Of a DNA stretch of 64,000 nt, positions 28,478-38,264 are shown one piece after another (position 1 is the first letter of the stretch; every line of letters starts with the position of its first letter). The notes beneath the pieces are model-generated. The model was not told where the DNA came from. It saw only the letters and a program-made list of their open reading frames with translations, and did not search any database. A program made the position numbers and the translations under genes. The DNA is from Hyphomicrobium sp. (lineage in GTDB: Bacteria > Pseudomonadota > Alphaproteobacteria > Rhizobiales > Hyphomicrobiaceae), in assembly GCF_019753045.1 (NCBI RefSeq), contig NZ_JAIELN010000008.1:1-64000 (forward strand), in the 5' to 3' direction.

Positions 28478-30103
28478 TTAACGACCATTTTTCCGAAACC
28501 GGAAAGCGGCCCCTGCGAAACCTGCCAGAATAAGCGCTAAAGTCCAGTCGCCAAGCCTTGCGTAGAGAGGCGGAGATATCGCCTCCGGCAGGGCGCTGTC
28601 GATCTGGCCCCGCACATCTAAACCCAGCGTTTGGAGCGCACGGCCATACGGGTCGATGACGCTGGAAATGCCATTATTGGCGGCCCTTACGAGGGGAACG
28701 CCCTCCTCCACGGCGCGAATCCGCGACTGGTGGAAATGCTGGTAGGGGCCGGTCGATTCGCCGAACCAGCCGTCATTCGTGACGTTCATCAGAACGCCCG
28801 GCCTCTGGCTTCCCTGGACGATGTTTCCTGGAAAGAGCGCCTCGTAGCAGACGAGGCCCAAAGTGGGCGGCAGGCCCGGGATCGTCATCAGCGGCCGGGG
28901 ATCCTGGCCGACCGCAAATGAACCGCGGCCATGCGTGAGCTTTTGTATGCCGACCTTAGAAAGCGCGGCCTCCAAGGGCACGTATTCGCCGAACGGGACC
29001 AGATTGATCTTGTCGTAGGTCGCCACAGGTTCAGCGCGTTCGTTCAAGACGAGGATGCTGTTCAGCGCCCGGGCATCGGGTGCCGCGGCCGTGCCGGGGG
29101 TGGGTGACGGGTCGTGGCGAAGGGCACCCGTGATGAGCGTCGTTCCCGGGGGCAGAATATTCGCAAGGATGTCGAGGGCGACCGGGGCTTCCAGCGGGAA
29201 GAAGGGCATGGCTGCTTCCGGCCAGATGAGGTGCGTGATGCCCTGAAGCGAATCCTTCTCTCCCGCCGGGTTTTCGAGCGAGAGCGCGATGTGATCGTCG
29301 AAGATGCGGCGTTGATATTCCGACATCCATTTTTCGCGCTGCGGAACGCTCGGCTGAACGATCCGAAGCTTTACGCCGGGCACAAACGCTTGCGGTGTCT
29401 CCAATCGCCAGAGTCCATAGGCGAGGAGGAGGCCGATGGGCACTGCCGCGAGCGCTGCGGCGGCACCGATCTTCTGCAGCGAAAGCGGACCGCGGTTGTC
29501 GCCGAGCGCCACGAGAGGCGCAGGAAATACGAACAGCGCGATTGCGGTCAGTCCATAGGCGCCGAAGAGCGCAGCGCTCTGCATCAGCGGCAGAGGGTAC
29601 GTCAGCGCATAACCAACGAGGTTCCAGGGGAACCCGGTCAGGATATGTCCGCGCAGCCATTCTGCAACGGCAAGCGTTATGGCGAAGACGAAAACGCGGC
29701 CGATGCCTTCGCACCAGAAGGCGCGCGCGGCCGCGGCGGCGAGACCCCAGAACAGTGCAAGCCCCGCGGGCAATAGCGTCACCGCGAACGGCAGAAGCCA
29801 CGCGAACTTGTCGGCTTCCACAAGGAAGGCTTCGCCGATCCAGAAGAGATTGAAAAAGAAATACCCGAAGCCGAACGCCCAACCGGCCGAGAATGCGCGA
29901 CGCCGATTGGTGCTGCCATCGATGAGCCAGACGAAGACGGGCAACGTCAGGAAGAGAATCGGGAAAGCGAAAATCGGCGCAAACGATAGCGCGGAAAGTC
30001 CGCCGGCAACGAAGGCAATGAGCATTCGCCGCCAGCCGCGAAGCGCCATTATCCTGGCGCGAATGCCCGAGATTCGCTGCGGATTTGCGATTGCGGCGTC
30101 CAT
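28478..30103 (-). CDS. lnt: Apolipoprotein N-acyltransferase
   Basis: Lnt adds the third acyl chain to the N-terminal cysteine of lipoproteins at the inner membrane. The first half has about seven hydrophobic spans. The second half is a nitrilase-like domain with the Glu-Lys-Cys triad visible in HLIWPEAAMPF, TYDKINLVPFGEY and LVCYEALFPG. ATG at 30103 overlaps the corC stop (TGATG), so translation is coupled. The window also encodes a lipoprotein substrate, LemA. Confidence 0.95.
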   Translation of the reverse strand: MDAAIANPQRISGIRARIMALRGWRRMLIAFVAGGLSALSFAPIFAFPILFLTLPVFVWLIDGSTNRRRAFSAGWAFGFGYFFFNLFWIGEAFLVEADKFAWLLPFAVTLLPAGLALFWGLAAAAARAFWCEGIGRVFVFAITLAVAEWLRGHILTGFPWNLVGYALTYPLPLMQSAALFGAYGLTAIALFVFPAPLVALGDNRGPLSLQKIGAAAALAAVPIGLLLAYGLWRLETPQAFVPGVKLRIVQPSVPQREKWMSEYQRRIFDDHIALSLENPAGEKDSLQGITHLIWPEAAMPFFPLEAPVALDILANILPPGTTLITGALRHDPSPTPGTAAAPDARALNSILVLNERAEPVATYDKINLVPFGEYVPLEAALSKVGIQKLTHGRGSFAVGQDPRPLMTIPGLPPTLGLVCYEALFPGNIVQGSQRPGVLMNVTNDGWFGESTGPYQHFHQSRIRAVEEGVPLVRAANNGISSVIDPYGRALQTLGLDVRGQIDSALPEAISPPLYARLGDWTLALILAGFAGAAFRFRKNGR

Positions 30104-31134
30104 CACGCCTTCGGCGTTTCAGGCAAAGACTTCGTGTTGGTGACGGGCGCGCGCGGCGGATGGACCTTGAGCTTTTTCACGCGCCGGGGATCGGCATCGA
30201 GCACTTCGAACTCGACACCTGTCGGGTGACGGATGAGCTCGCCGCGGGCCGGGACGCGCCCCAGCATCGAGAAGATCAAACCGCCGATCGTATCGACTTC
30301 GGTCTCTTCGTCATCGGGCACCAGCTTCACGCCGAGATGCTTCTCAAGCTCTTCTATCGGCGTGCGGGCGACGGCGACGATGCCGAGCTTCGGATCGACG
30401 ACGATATTGGTTTCCTCGTCATCGTCGTGCTCGTCCTCGATGTTGCCGACGACCTGTTCGATCAGATCCTCGATCGTGACGAGGCCATCGGTGCCGCCGT
30501 ACTCGTCGACGACGAGGGCCATGTGGATGCGCGTCGACTGCATTCGGATGAGCAGATCGACCGCGGGCATCGATGGCGGCACATACAGGATCTGCCGGCG
30601 TATTTTCACCGTCGTGATGGGACGGCTCAGATCGACGCTTCTGAGATCGAATAAATTCGCCGCGGGCTTCTCGGCGTCTGGATCGGTCTTGGCATTCTTG
30701 ACGGGCTGCCCCGTCGCTTCCGCCATCAGCCAGCGAAGCACATCCTTGATGTGAATCATGCCTCGCGGATCGTCGAGCGTCTCGCGGAAGAGCGGTATGC
30801 GCGAGACGCCGGCCTCGTTGAATGTCTGAAGCAGTTCGGAGATCGGCTCGTCCTCGTCGAGGGCGGTGATATCCGCGCGGGGAATCATCAGCGACGCAAC
30901 GCGGCTCGAGCCGAAGCGCAGGAGCCGTTCGAGCATTTTGCGTTCGGCGTCGGTGAAGTTCGCCGATGTGCCGGTCTTGAGTGCTCCCTCGAGCGCGTCA
31001 CGGACATTCTGGGGTACGACAAGGCCGAGCTTGGCGCGAACCGTCTGGAGCCAGCCGTGCTGACCGAAGGATCGACTGTCGTCGTCTAGGGTGTCGGACA
31101 CTGTCTTATGCTGTGTGTTGTCGGTCATGGCCAT
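30103..31134 (-). CDS. corC: CBS-domain protein, CorC/TlyC hemolysin family
   Basis: The 343-residue cytoplasmic protein has paired CBS domains (LMIPRADITALDEDEPISEL and later VVDEYGGTDGLVTIEDLIEQ) and a C-terminal CorC_HlyC domain. The family is linked to magnesium and cobalt efflux or resistance. It lacks the N-terminal DUF21 membrane domain found in longer relatives. It lies between ybeY and lnt, as in E. coli, and ends overlapping lnt. Confidence 0.92.
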   Translation of the reverse strand: MAMTDNTQHKTVSDTLDDDSRSFGQHGWLQTVRAKLGLVVPQNVRDALEGALKTGTSANFTDAERKMLERLLRFGSSRVASLMIPRADITALDEDEPISELLQTFNEAGVSRIPLFRETLDDPRGMIHIKDVLRWLMAEATGQPVKNAKTDPDAEKPAANLFDLRSVDLSRPITTVKIRRQILYVPPSMPAVDLLIRMQSTRIHMALVVDEYGGTDGLVTIEDLIEQVVGNIEDEHDDDEETNIVVDPKLGIVAVARTPIEELEKHLGVKLVPDDEETEVDTIGGLIFSMLGRVPARGELIRHPTGVEFEVLDADPRRVKKLKVHPPRAPVTNTKSLPETPKA

Positions 31135-31148
31135 GGGTGGGAGTCCGG

Positions 31149-31661
31149 TCAGTCATTTGTACCGGTTTCCAGTGCGCCCGTGTAGGGATTTGCAACGCCC
31201 AACTTAGAAAGTATTTCAATTTCAATGGTTTCCATACGTTCCGCGTCCGCGGTCGTCTCGTGATCATAGCCTAAAAGATGCAACACGCCATGCACCACCA
31301 AGTGTTGCACGTGGTGTTCGAACGGCACCCCCTGTTCCAGAGCTTCACGTTCAACGGTTTCCAACGCCATGATGATATCGCCGAGCTGGGCGTCCGACGC
31401 ATCGCCGCCGGCTGGAAAAGACAATACATTCGTGGGCTTAGCTTTGCCGCGGAAACGTTCGTTGAGATCGGCGACAATGGCGTCGGAGGATAGGGCGATG
31501 GTCACGAACGCCGTTTGCAAACCGTCGCTGCCCGCGAGAATTGCTGCGCGGGCAGCGTCCTCGATGACGCCATCCAGGTTGCTCACACGCGACCAGTCGC
31601 CGTCATCTTCGACGATTTCGATCTCGAAGACCGGAGCAGATGCTTTTTCAGACGGCGGCAT
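31149..31661 (-). CDS. ybeY: Endoribonuclease YbeY
   Basis: YbeY is a metal-dependent endoribonuclease needed for 16S rRNA 3'-end maturation and 70S quality control. The zinc-binding H-x3-H-x5-H motif is present as [16 protein letters not shown] near residue 118. The length of 170 residues is normal. It sits between phoH and corC in a single minus-strand run with gaps of about 15 bases. Confidence 0.95.
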   Translation of the reverse strand: MPPSEKASAPVFEIEIVEDDGDWSRVSNLDGVIEDAARAAILAGSDGLQTAFVTIALSSDAIVADLNERFRGKAKPTNVLSFPAGGDASDAQLGDIIMALETVEREALEQGVPFEHHVQHLVVHGVLHLLGYDHETTADAERMETIEIEILSKLGVANPYTGALETGTND

Positions 31662-31673
31662 GGTTTTTTGGAG

Positions 31674-32765
31674 TCAGATGTCCTTCGGGCGATCGTAGGC
31701 ATCGACGATCTTGGCGACAAGATCACGACGGACGATATCGCCGGCGAGGAACCTCACGATCGAGATGTCGTCCACATCGCCGAGCAGATCGACGGCTTCG
31801 ACGAGACCTGACTTCGTTCCCGGCGGCAGATCGATCTGCGAGGGATCGCCCGTCACGACCATTTTCGATCCTTCGCCGATACGGGTCAGAAACATCTTCA
31901 TCTGCATGCTGGTCGTGTTCTGGGCTTCGTCGAGAATGACGAAAGCGTTGGCCAGAGTGCGGCCACGCATGAACGCCAGCGGCGCGACTTCGATGACGCC
32001 GGTTTCTATATCGCGCTCGACCTTTTCGGGCGGCAGAACATCATAAAGGGCGTCGTAGAGCGGCCTCAGATATGGGTCGACCTTGTCGCGCATGTCGCCC
32101 GGCAGAAAGCCGAGGCGCTCGCCTGCTTCGACGGCGGGACGCGAAAGGATGATGCGCTCGACAAGCCCACGTTCGAGGCACTGGGCCGCGAAAGCGACAG
32201 CGATATAGGTCTTGCCGGTGCCTGCCGGTCCGAGACCGAATACGAGGTCGTGCTTGTCTATGGCGCGGATATAGGTGCTTTGCGTCGGCGTGCGCGCTTT
32301 GACGACACGGCGGCGCGTGGCGACTTGGGCTTGTCCCTCGGACGCGGTCCCTTCCGCGCGGGCATGACGGATCAGCCCGTCGATATCACCGGGGCCGATC
32401 GTTTCGCCTTTTGCAATTCGGGCATAGAGGCGTTCCAGCACACTTCGCGCATTGGCGCAGGAAGTTGCGGGGCCCGTCAGGATGACGACGTTGCCATGGG
32501 CATGCGCGTCAATGCCTAATCGATCTTCTATGAGGGCCAGGTGGCTATCGTATTCCCCAAGCAACTGCGTGAGCAGCCGATTGTCTTCAAAGGGTACAAC
32601 GACGCGAGCATCTTCGAACTCCGGCTTATTGGGCCGTTTCGACGCCGACGCGGAGGACCCGCGGAATGCTGCCAATCCTGACACTCCCTTGCTGGTTGCT
32701 CGTGCTCTTCTAGCCGTATCTCTCAAATTCGAATCGACCACTATCCCAACGTTAGCATGTGACAA
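31674..32765 (-). CDS. phoH: PhoH-like ATPase (YbeZ)
   Basis: This P-loop ATPase of the PhoH family is thought to act with YbeY in RNA metabolism. Walker A is GLGPAGTGKTYIA near residue 180, and Walker B is FVILDEAQN. A KH-like N-terminal region (HLALIEDRLGIDAHAHGN) precedes the ATPase. The start is uncertain: TTG 32765 gives 363 residues, while an internal GTG near 32723 would remove about 14. No good ribosome site is visible for either. Confidence 0.93.
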   Translation of the reverse strand: MSHANVGIVVDSNLRDTARRARATSKGVSGLAAFRGSSASASKRPNKPEFEDARVVVPFEDNRLLTQLLGEYDSHLALIEDRLGIDAHAHGNVVILTGPATSCANARSVLERLYARIAKGETIGPGDIDGLIRHARAEGTASEGQAQVATRRRVVKARTPTQSTYIRAIDKHDLVFGLGPAGTGKTYIAVAFAAQCLERGLVERIILSRPAVEAGERLGFLPGDMRDKVDPYLRPLYDALYDVLPPEKVERDIETGVIEVAPLAFMRGRTLANAFVILDEAQNTTSMQMKMFLTRIGEGSKMVVTGDPSQIDLPPGTKSGLVEAVDLLGDVDDISIVRFLAGDIVRRDLVAKIVDAYDRPKDI

Positions 32766-32842
32766 AGAGGTTCGGCATGCTCCGGTGTGGTTAACGCACA
32801 GCGAACCTTAAACGACAACCGAACCCGATCAGTATAACCCGC

Positions 32843-34192
32843 TTATGCTGCAGGTATGACACCTGACAGGCTGACGCGCCGGGTTTCCGTTACCGCCACG
32901 TTGGCCGTCCGGCCTGTGAAATTGCCATCTCCTACCGCATGGACAAGCTGTAGATAGGGTGACCTGCCGATGAATTCACCTGGGTTGCGACCAGGTCGTT
33001 CGAAAAGCACAGGCATGGTGCTTCCGAGCGTCTTGGCGTTGAAGGCGCCCTGCTGCTCATCCAGCAGCGCTTGGAGCCGATGCAGCCGCCCGGTCTTCAC
33101 ATCCTCGGGCACTTGCACTTCGAGGGCGGCGGCGGGGGTTCCGGGCCGCGGGCTGTATTTGAACGAAAAGGCCTGAGCAAAGCCGACAGCCTTCACGAGC
33201 GCGATCGTTTCTTCGGCGTCTTCTTCGGTTTCGCCGGGGAAGCCGACGATGAAGTCGCTTGAGAGGGCGATGTCCGGCCGGGCCGCGCGAACGCGCGCGA
33301 TCAGATCGATGTATTCCGCGGCGCGATGCTTGCGGTTCATGGCCGTCAGCATGCGGTCGGAGCCGGATTGCACGGGGAGGTGCAGAAACGGCATCAGCTG
33401 CGGCACCTCGGCGTGTGCGGCGATCAGATCGTCGCTCATGTCACGTGGGTGGCTCGTCATGTAGCGAATGCGTTCGATGCCGTCGATATCGGCCAGCCTG
33501 CGGATCAATTCCGCGAGGCCCATGGCGCGTCCCGAAGGGCCTTCGCCGTGATAGGCGTTGACGTTCTGGCCGAGGAGAACCAGCTCTTTTGCGCCTGCTG
33601 CTGCAAGCTCTCGCGCTTCCGCTTCGAGCTTAGCGACGGGACGGGAAAACTCCGCTCCGCGCGTATAGGGCACCACGCAGAACGTGCAGAACTTGTCGCA
33701 ACCTTCCTGGACGGTGAGAAACGCCGACGGCGAAGACGCACGGCGCGGCGCCTTCATCGCGGTGAATTTCTCGTCGCCCGGAAATTCCGTTTCGACGATG
33801 TGCTCGCTTTTGGTTTCAGCGCGGACGATCAGCTCGGGAAGGCGATGATAGCTCTGCGGTCCGATGACGAGATCGACCGCGGGCTGACGCCTCGTGATCT
33901 CCGATCCTTCGGCTTGGGCGACGCAACCAGCGACTGCGATGACCGTTTCCTTGCCGTCGCGTTTGCGCGTGTCCTTGATGTCGCGGATGCGCCCGAGATC
34001 CGAATAGACTTTCTCGGCGGCCTTCTCGCGGATGTGGCAGGTATTCAGGATCACCAGATCGGCGTTGCCCACGTCTTCGGTCTGGCTGTAGCCGTCGCGC
34101 GCTAAGGCCTCCGCCATACGCTCGCTGTCGTAGACGTTCATCTGACAGCCGAACGTCTTCAGAAAATAGGTTTTCGTGTTTGCGCGCTGCAC
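32843..34192 (-). CDS. miaB: tRNA-2-methylthio-N6-dimethylallyladenosine synthase
   Basis: This radical SAM methylthiotransferase modifies i6A37 in tRNAs that read UNN codons. The N-terminal UPF0004 domain carries [20 protein letters not shown] and AVAGCVAQ. The radical SAM cluster motif is CDKFCTFC, and a C-terminal TRAM domain follows. The start is GTG at 34192. It lies downstream of the olsA-like gene. Confidence 0.96.
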   Translation of the reverse strand: MQRANTKTYFLKTFGCQMNVYDSERMAEALARDGYSQTEDVGNADLVILNTCHIREKAAEKVYSDLGRIRDIKDTRKRDGKETVIAVAGCVAQAEGSEITRRQPAVDLVIGPQSYHRLPELIVRAETKSEHIVETEFPGDEKFTAMKAPRRASSPSAFLTVQEGCDKFCTFCVVPYTRGAEFSRPVAKLEAEARELAAAGAKELVLLGQNVNAYHGEGPSGRAMGLAELIRRLADIDGIERIRYMTSHPRDMSDDLIAAHAEVPQLMPFLHLPVQSGSDRMLTAMNRKHRAAEYIDLIARVRAARPDIALSSDFIVGFPGETEEDAEETIALVKAVGFAQAFSFKYSPRPGTPAAALEVQVPEDVKTGRLHRLQALLDEQQGAFNAKTLGSTMPVLFERPGRNPGEFIGRSPYLQLVHAVGDGNFTGRTANVAVTETRRVSLSGVIPAA

Positions 34193-34266
34193 GTGAATAG
34201 CCGGCTCGAAATGGTCTTATTTGCTCATGAACTCGTCGGACCAGCGCATAGCATAGAAAGCCGCGC

Positions 34267-35148
34267 TTATGTCCATTTCTCGCTGCGGACCTGCGGCAAT
34301 GCGAGCTTTTGCCGGCGGCTTTCCTGAGAAGGTTCGACCGGAACGAGGCCGGGATCGCCCGGGCGGCCGCGGAGGATCCCGAGAACAGCCGTGCGGATCG
34401 CCCGTTCGGTCTTCAGAGCCAAATCCTTGCGGTCCTTGAATTCGCTCAGGGGAACGGGTTGTCCGACCTTGATCGTGACCGTTATGGGCCCTGATCGCAA
34501 AACGCCCCAGGCGTGCGACGTCATCTCCATGTCGCCGTACCAGCCGATGCGCGGGCGATCGGCGCGCGTCAACGGAATGCCGCGGACGTGGGTGTAGACG
34601 ACGGCTGCGGTCTGGACGACGACCTGCGGGTCGGACGGCGCAGCCGCGCCCGAGACGGCTCCAAACAGCGACGTTTTGAACGGGAGCACGCGATTGCCGT
34701 CGCTCGAGGTTCCCTCGGCGAAGAGAACGATCGCGTCGCCGTCTTTCAGCCGCGTCATGATTTCGGCCGCGGCATCGCCTGTTGCCTGCCGTCGTGTCCG
34801 GTCGACGAATACGGAGCGCTGCAGGCGCGCGAGAGCTGAGACGAAGGGCCAGCCTCCGACTTCCAGCTTGGCCACGAACGAAACGGGCGCAAGCGCCGAG
34901 AGCACGGGGATGTCGAGCCAGGACGTATGATTGCAGACGAGGAGCACGGGCGAATCTTCGACGACCGCGCCATCGATCTCGAGCGTTATCCCGAGTATCC
35001 GGCAGACTTTATTGTGGTACCAATTCGGAAAGCGCCGTGCGGCTTTGGGGGCGATCTTCAACAACAGTGCCTGCACCGGCATCAGCGGCACGGTGAAGCC
35101 CATGAAAGCTGCGAGTACGGCTGAGGCGCGAAGTGAGCCGTTTGCCAT
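34267..35148 (-). CDS. olsA: 1-acyl-glycerol-3-phosphate/lyso-ornithine lipid O-acyltransferase
   Basis: This PlsC-family membrane-bound acyltransferase of 293 residues has the H-x4-D motif as NHTSWLD and the glycerophosphate-site motif FAEGTSSDG. An N-terminal hydrophobic stretch probably anchors it. From memory, the PlsC homologue next to miaB in Sinorhizobium is OlsA, which adds the second acyl chain of ornithine lipids, and olsB is also in this window. The call to OlsA over a second PlsC therefore rests on synteny. ATG at 35148 is used; the frame open to 35568 is an overlap with fur. It begins nine bases after fur. Confidence 0.75.
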   Translation of the reverse strand: MANGSLRASAVLAAFMGFTVPLMPVQALLLKIAPKAARRFPNWYHNKVCRILGITLEIDGAVVEDSPVLLVCNHTSWLDIPVLSALAPVSFVAKLEVGGWPFVSALARLQRSVFVDRTRRQATGDAAAEIMTRLKDGDAIVLFAEGTSSDGNRVLPFKTSLFGAVSGAAAPSDPQVVVQTAAVVYTHVRGIPLTRADRPRIGWYGDMEMTSHAWGVLRSGPITVTIKVGQPVPLSEFKDRKDLALKTERAIRTAVLGILRGRPGDPGLVPVEPSQESRRQKLALPQVRSEKWT

Positions 35149-35156
35149 TGCGGTCG

Positions 35157-35612
35157 CTAGCCTTTCCGGTTCGAAGGCTTTTTCTTCGCGAGCGGCACGC
35201 CATAAAGTTCCAGCCGATGGCCGACCAGCTCGAAACCGAGTTCGCGTGCGATGCGATCCTGCAGCTCCTCGATTTCGGGATTCGAAAATTCGATCACACG
35301 GCCGCTCTCGATGTCGACGAGATGATCGTGATGCTCGCGCGGCGCGGCTTCGTAGCGTCCACGGCCGTGGCCGAATTCGTGCCGTTCGAGAATGCCTTTC
35401 GCGGAAAACAGCTTGAGCGTGCGATAAACGGTCGAGAGCGAAATTCTTCGATCGATCGTATGGGCGCGGCGATGCACCTCTTCGACGTCGGGATGGTCGG
35501 TGGCTGTCGAAAGCACCTGTGCGATGACGCGGCGTTGGCCCGTCATTCGCAGTCCGCATTCCGCGCATCGCGATTCGATAGACGTCTCGGATTTCGCGGC
35601 CGGCAGGGTCAT
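35157..35612 (-). CDS. fur: Fur-family transcriptional regulator (Fur/Mur type)
   Basis: The metal-responsive regulator of 151 residues has a winged-helix segment ISLSTVYRTLKLF and a metal-site cluster EHHDHLVDIESG. It lacks the C-terminal CxxC pair of E. coli Fur, as is usual for the Fur/Mur proteins of Hyphomicrobiales, some of which answer to manganese rather than iron. An N-terminal CAEC is present. It is the second Fur-family gene of the window after irr. Confidence 0.88.
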   Translation of the reverse strand: MTLPAAKSETSIESRCAECGLRMTGQRRVIAQVLSTATDHPDVEEVHRRAHTIDRRISLSTVYRTLKLFSAKGILERHEFGHGRGRYEAAPREHHDHLVDIESGRVIEFSNPEIEELQDRIARELGFELVGHRLELYGVPLAKKKPSNRKG

Positions 35613-35699
35613 AGCGATTAGGCTTTGGCTTAAGGGCGACTATTCCTCGTCGCCGGAGTATGGCCGGGTTATAGGCAGTGACAAGGCTGCGCGTCTACA

Positions 35700-36209
35700 T
35701 CAGGCCGGCTGTTCAGAATCTTCGAGCGTCAGAACGAGCGTCAGGGCATCAACGCGGGCGTTGCCGGGGCGTTCATAATAGCGCTTTCGGCGTCCGGCTT
35801 CGACAAATCCAAGCTTGCGGTAGAGGGCGAGGCCTGCCGCGTTGTCCTCTGCAACTTCAAGGAATATGCGCTTGGCGCCGCCACGTCGCGCTGCGCGCAT
35901 CAATCCTTCGAGGAGGCCGGTCGCGAGCCCGACGCGCTGCCAGTCGGGCGACACACCGATGGAGAGGATCTCGGCCTCGTCGGCGGCGAGCTGGCCGATC
36001 AAGAAGCCGATGACCGTTTTTTTCTGGCCTCCTGCGACGGCGATCAGGGACGTTGCGGCGGGGTGTTCCAGAAGCGATTTGATCGCTGCGGCATCCCAAG
36101 GCGGATCGAAAAGTTTGGTGTGTAACGTTGCGATTTCTTCGGCTCGATCCGGCGCCGCCCAGAGCATGCTCGCATGCTTCAAATTTCGGAACGGCGTGAC
36201 GTTCGTCAT
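35700..36209 (-). CDS. rimI: Ribosomal-protein-alanine N-acetyltransferase
   Basis: This GNAT-fold acetyltransferase of 169 residues is named after RimI, which acetylates the N-terminal Ala of S18. The acetyl-CoA-binding motif is ILSIGVSPDWQRVGLATGLL, followed by FLEVAEDNAAGLALYRKLGF. Its start overlaps the stop of tsaB by four bases, the common tsaB-rimI pairing. Confidence 0.9.
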   Translation of the reverse strand: MTNVTPFRNLKHASMLWAAPDRAEEIATLHTKLFDPPWDAAAIKSLLEHPAATSLIAVAGGQKKTVIGFLIGQLAADEAEILSIGVSPDWQRVGLATGLLEGLMRAARRGGAKRIFLEVAEDNAAGLALYRKLGFVEAGRRKRYYERPGNARVDALTLVLTLEDSEQPA

Positions 36210-36904
36210 GCCCCGGCTCCGATGAATGGGCTCGGCGCTGGAGGCTTCGCATCGGGCGCGCGGAGATAGAGCGGCTTCACCGTTCGCGAAACGGGAAGCT
36301 CGCAGGCGGGGAAAAGCATATCGAGGGCGTCGGGAAGCAGATCCGGCAGGATAGCCGTCGCCTCGGCTCCTTCGCGATTGGCTTCGGTTGCGAGCAGCTC
36401 GGCGCCGGAGCCCGCGATGACGATCGGTTCTTGTCCCAACAACTTAGCAGCGGCGGAAATCGTCGCGCATTGCGCCTCGACGACGGTTTGCATCGTGTGG
36501 CGGTCGAAGACCTCGAAATAGACTTCGCCCCGCCGCGCGTCAGTTGCGATGGCGATGCGCCGCGTCGGAGCCGCGGGGATGTGCGCGCTCATCGCCATCA
36601 AACGGAGACTCGACAGAGCGACGAACTCAGCGCCTGTCGCGAGCGCCAGTGCGCGTGCCGCGGAGACGGAAATGCGCGTGCCGGTAAACGTGCCAGGCCC
36701 GTAGGTCAGCGCGATACGGTCAAGGGACCTAAATTCGAGTCCGGCCTCGGTCATCACTGTTGCGATCATCGGCAGCAAGCGCTCCGCGTGCCCCGTTTGC
36801 ATGGGCTCGAAGGCAAAAGCGATGCCCGGGGTGAGGGTGCGAAGCCCACGGCCCGCCGCGGCCGAGCAAGCATCGAAACAGGTGTCGAGCGAAAGTATGT
36901 TCAT
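36206..36904 (-). CDS. tsaB: tRNA threonylcarbamoyladenosine biosynthesis protein TsaB
   Basis: TsaB is the pseudo-enzyme partner of TsaD in the complex that makes t6A37 in ANN-decoding tRNAs. The N-terminus NILSLDTCFDACSAA and the segment YGPGTFTGTRISVSAARALAL are diagnostic. The 232-residue length is standard. The stop overlaps the rimI start, and the ATG lies 14 bases after the nitroreductase stop. Confidence 0.93.
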   Translation of the reverse strand: MNILSLDTCFDACSAAAGRGLRTLTPGIAFAFEPMQTGHAERLLPMIATVMTEAGLEFRSLDRIALTYGPGTFTGTRISVSAARALALATGAEFVALSSLRLMAMSAHIPAAPTRRIAIATDARRGEVYFEVFDRHTMQTVVEAQCATISAAAKLLGQEPIVIAGSGAELLATEANREGAEATAILPDLLPDALDMLFPACELPVSRTVKPLYLRAPDAKPPAPSPFIGAGA

Positions 36905-36918
36905 TCCTGGCGGAGCTT

Positions 36919-37509
36919 TTAAATGACCGTGGCTATTTCGTCGAACGTGAAGCGTGGCGAGCGCGGGTGGACCCCCGCCGGATCCCCGTACCCCAAATTA
37001 CAGAGGAAATTCGACTTAATTTCTGTTCCGGTAAAGAACTCTGCGTCTACCCCCGCGTTTTGAAAGCCTGACATTGGACCGCAGTCGAGCCCGAGGGCGC
37101 GTGCCGCGAGAATGAAATACCCGCCCTGGAGCGTTCCATTACGAAACGCGGTTGTATCGGCGTGCTGCTTTTTGCCCGTGAACCAACTTTTGGCGTCGGT
37201 ATGCGGGAAGAGCTTCGGCAGCGCTTCGTAGAAGTTCAAATCGTACGCAATAATGGCCGTTACCGGTGCGGCCATCGTCTTATCCACATTGCCGGCGCTG
37301 AGGTGCGGTTTCAGGCGCGCTTTTGCTTCGGGCGATTTGACGAAGACGAAACGGGCCGGCGAACAGTTAGCGCTCGTCGGAGCCCATCTCATATGCTCGA
37401 CGATCTGGCGTAGGAGGGCGTCGGGTACCTCCTTGGGTTGCCATTTGTTGTTGGTGCGCGCCTTGTCGAACAGTTGGTCGAGTGTGGTTTGATCGAGCGG
37501 TTCAGCCAT
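36919..37509 (-). CDS. Nitroreductase-family protein (RutE-like)
   Basis: The FMN-dependent oxidoreductase of 196 residues is the same length as RutE (malonic semialdehyde reductase) and resembles it. [17 protein letters not shown] and [19 protein letters not shown] match that subfamily. No other rut pyrimidine-degradation genes are near, so the substrate is open. The frame extends upstream to 37674 through the terminator at 37543, which makes ATG 37509 the reasonable start. Confidence 0.88.
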   Translation of the reverse strand: MAEPLDQTTLDQLFDKARTNNKWQPKEVPDALLRQIVEHMRWAPTSANCSPARFVFVKSPEAKARLKPHLSAGNVDKTMAAPVTAIIAYDLNFYEALPKLFPHTDAKSWFTGKKQHADTTAFRNGTLQGGYFILAARALGLDCGPMSGFQNAGVDAEFFTGTEIKSNFLCNLGYGDPAGVHPRSPRFTFDEIATVI

Positions 37510-37542
37510 TATGTCCCGTGCGTTTTGAAGTCCAAATAAGAA

Positions 37543-37564
37543 GAACCCCGCCGGAGCGGGGTTC
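37543..37564 (-). terminator. Intrinsic terminator of the NifU-like gene
   Basis: A 9-bp stem (37543-37551 with 37556-37564) with a CGGA-type loop is followed on the minus strand by TTCTTATTT. It lies 20 bases after the NifU-like stop and before the nitroreductase start. It is a plausible rho-independent terminator. Confidence 0.8.
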
Positions 37565-37583
37565 GAAGTGCAGAAATTTCGGA

Positions 37584-38138
37584 TCAGACCGCCTGTACGG
37601 CTTGCACGTCGGGGCAGAAGTGCTTCAGCAGGTTTTCGATGCCGTGCCGCAGCGTCGCCGTCGAACTCGGGCAACCCGAGCAGGCGCCACGCATGTGGAG
37701 ATAGACGACGCCGTCGCGGAAGCCCGAAAACGTGATATCGCCGCCATCCTGGGCGACGGCTGGGCGCACGCGCGTCTCGAGCAATTCCTTGATCGTCGCG
37801 ACGGTCGACTCGTCTTCAGGGTCGTAGCTTTCCGAGGCGTTGTCGTTGGCGTCTTCGCCTTCGGAGACGGGCGCGCCGGACATGTAATGTTCCATGATTG
37901 CGCCCAGCACCATCGGCTTCAGATGCTGCCACTCGATGTTGCCCTTGGTGACCGAAATGAAGTCGGAGCCGAGGAAGACGCCGTCAACGCCCTCGATCGA
38001 AAAGAGCCGGGTGGCGAGCGGCGATGCAGATGCATCGCTCTTCGTGCGGAAATCTGCAGTGCCATCCGCGAGGACGCCTCGTCCCGGAATGAACTTCAGC
38101 GTCGCCGGATTGGGCGTGGCTTCCGTTTGAATAAACAT
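37584..38138 (-). CDS. NifU-family iron-sulfur cluster scaffold (NfuA-like)
   Basis: The 184-residue protein has an N-terminal Nfu domain ([19 protein letters not shown]) and a C-terminal NifU domain with the cluster-binding CSGC motif in [16 protein letters not shown]. It probably carries Fe-S clusters to client enzymes; MiaB is one possible client encoded close by. It is monocistronic, with a terminator behind it. Confidence 0.94.
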   Translation of the reverse strand: MFIQTEATPNPATLKFIPGRGVLADGTADFRTKSDASASPLATRLFSIEGVDGVFLGSDFISVTKGNIEWQHLKPMVLGAIMEHYMSGAPVSEGEDANDNASESYDPEDESTVATIKELLETRVRPAVAQDGGDITFSGFRDGVVYLHMRGACSGCPSSTATLRHGIENLLKHFCPDVQAVQAV

Positions 38139-38264
38139 ATTGCCTCACTTCGTGGTCGTTGTTCCACGCGCGCCGTACCGCACGGGCAGGATTGGAAGGC
38201 TTCAAATATAGGTATGGCGGCTGCCCATGTCGAGGTATCGCCCCATGGCTGCCAAGGCGTCAAT

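Noticed and set aside
35149-35568. N-terminal extension of the olsA-like acyltransferase
   Set aside because: The frame is open for another 140 codons, but this part lies entirely within fur in another frame and gives an Arg-rich nonsense sequence.
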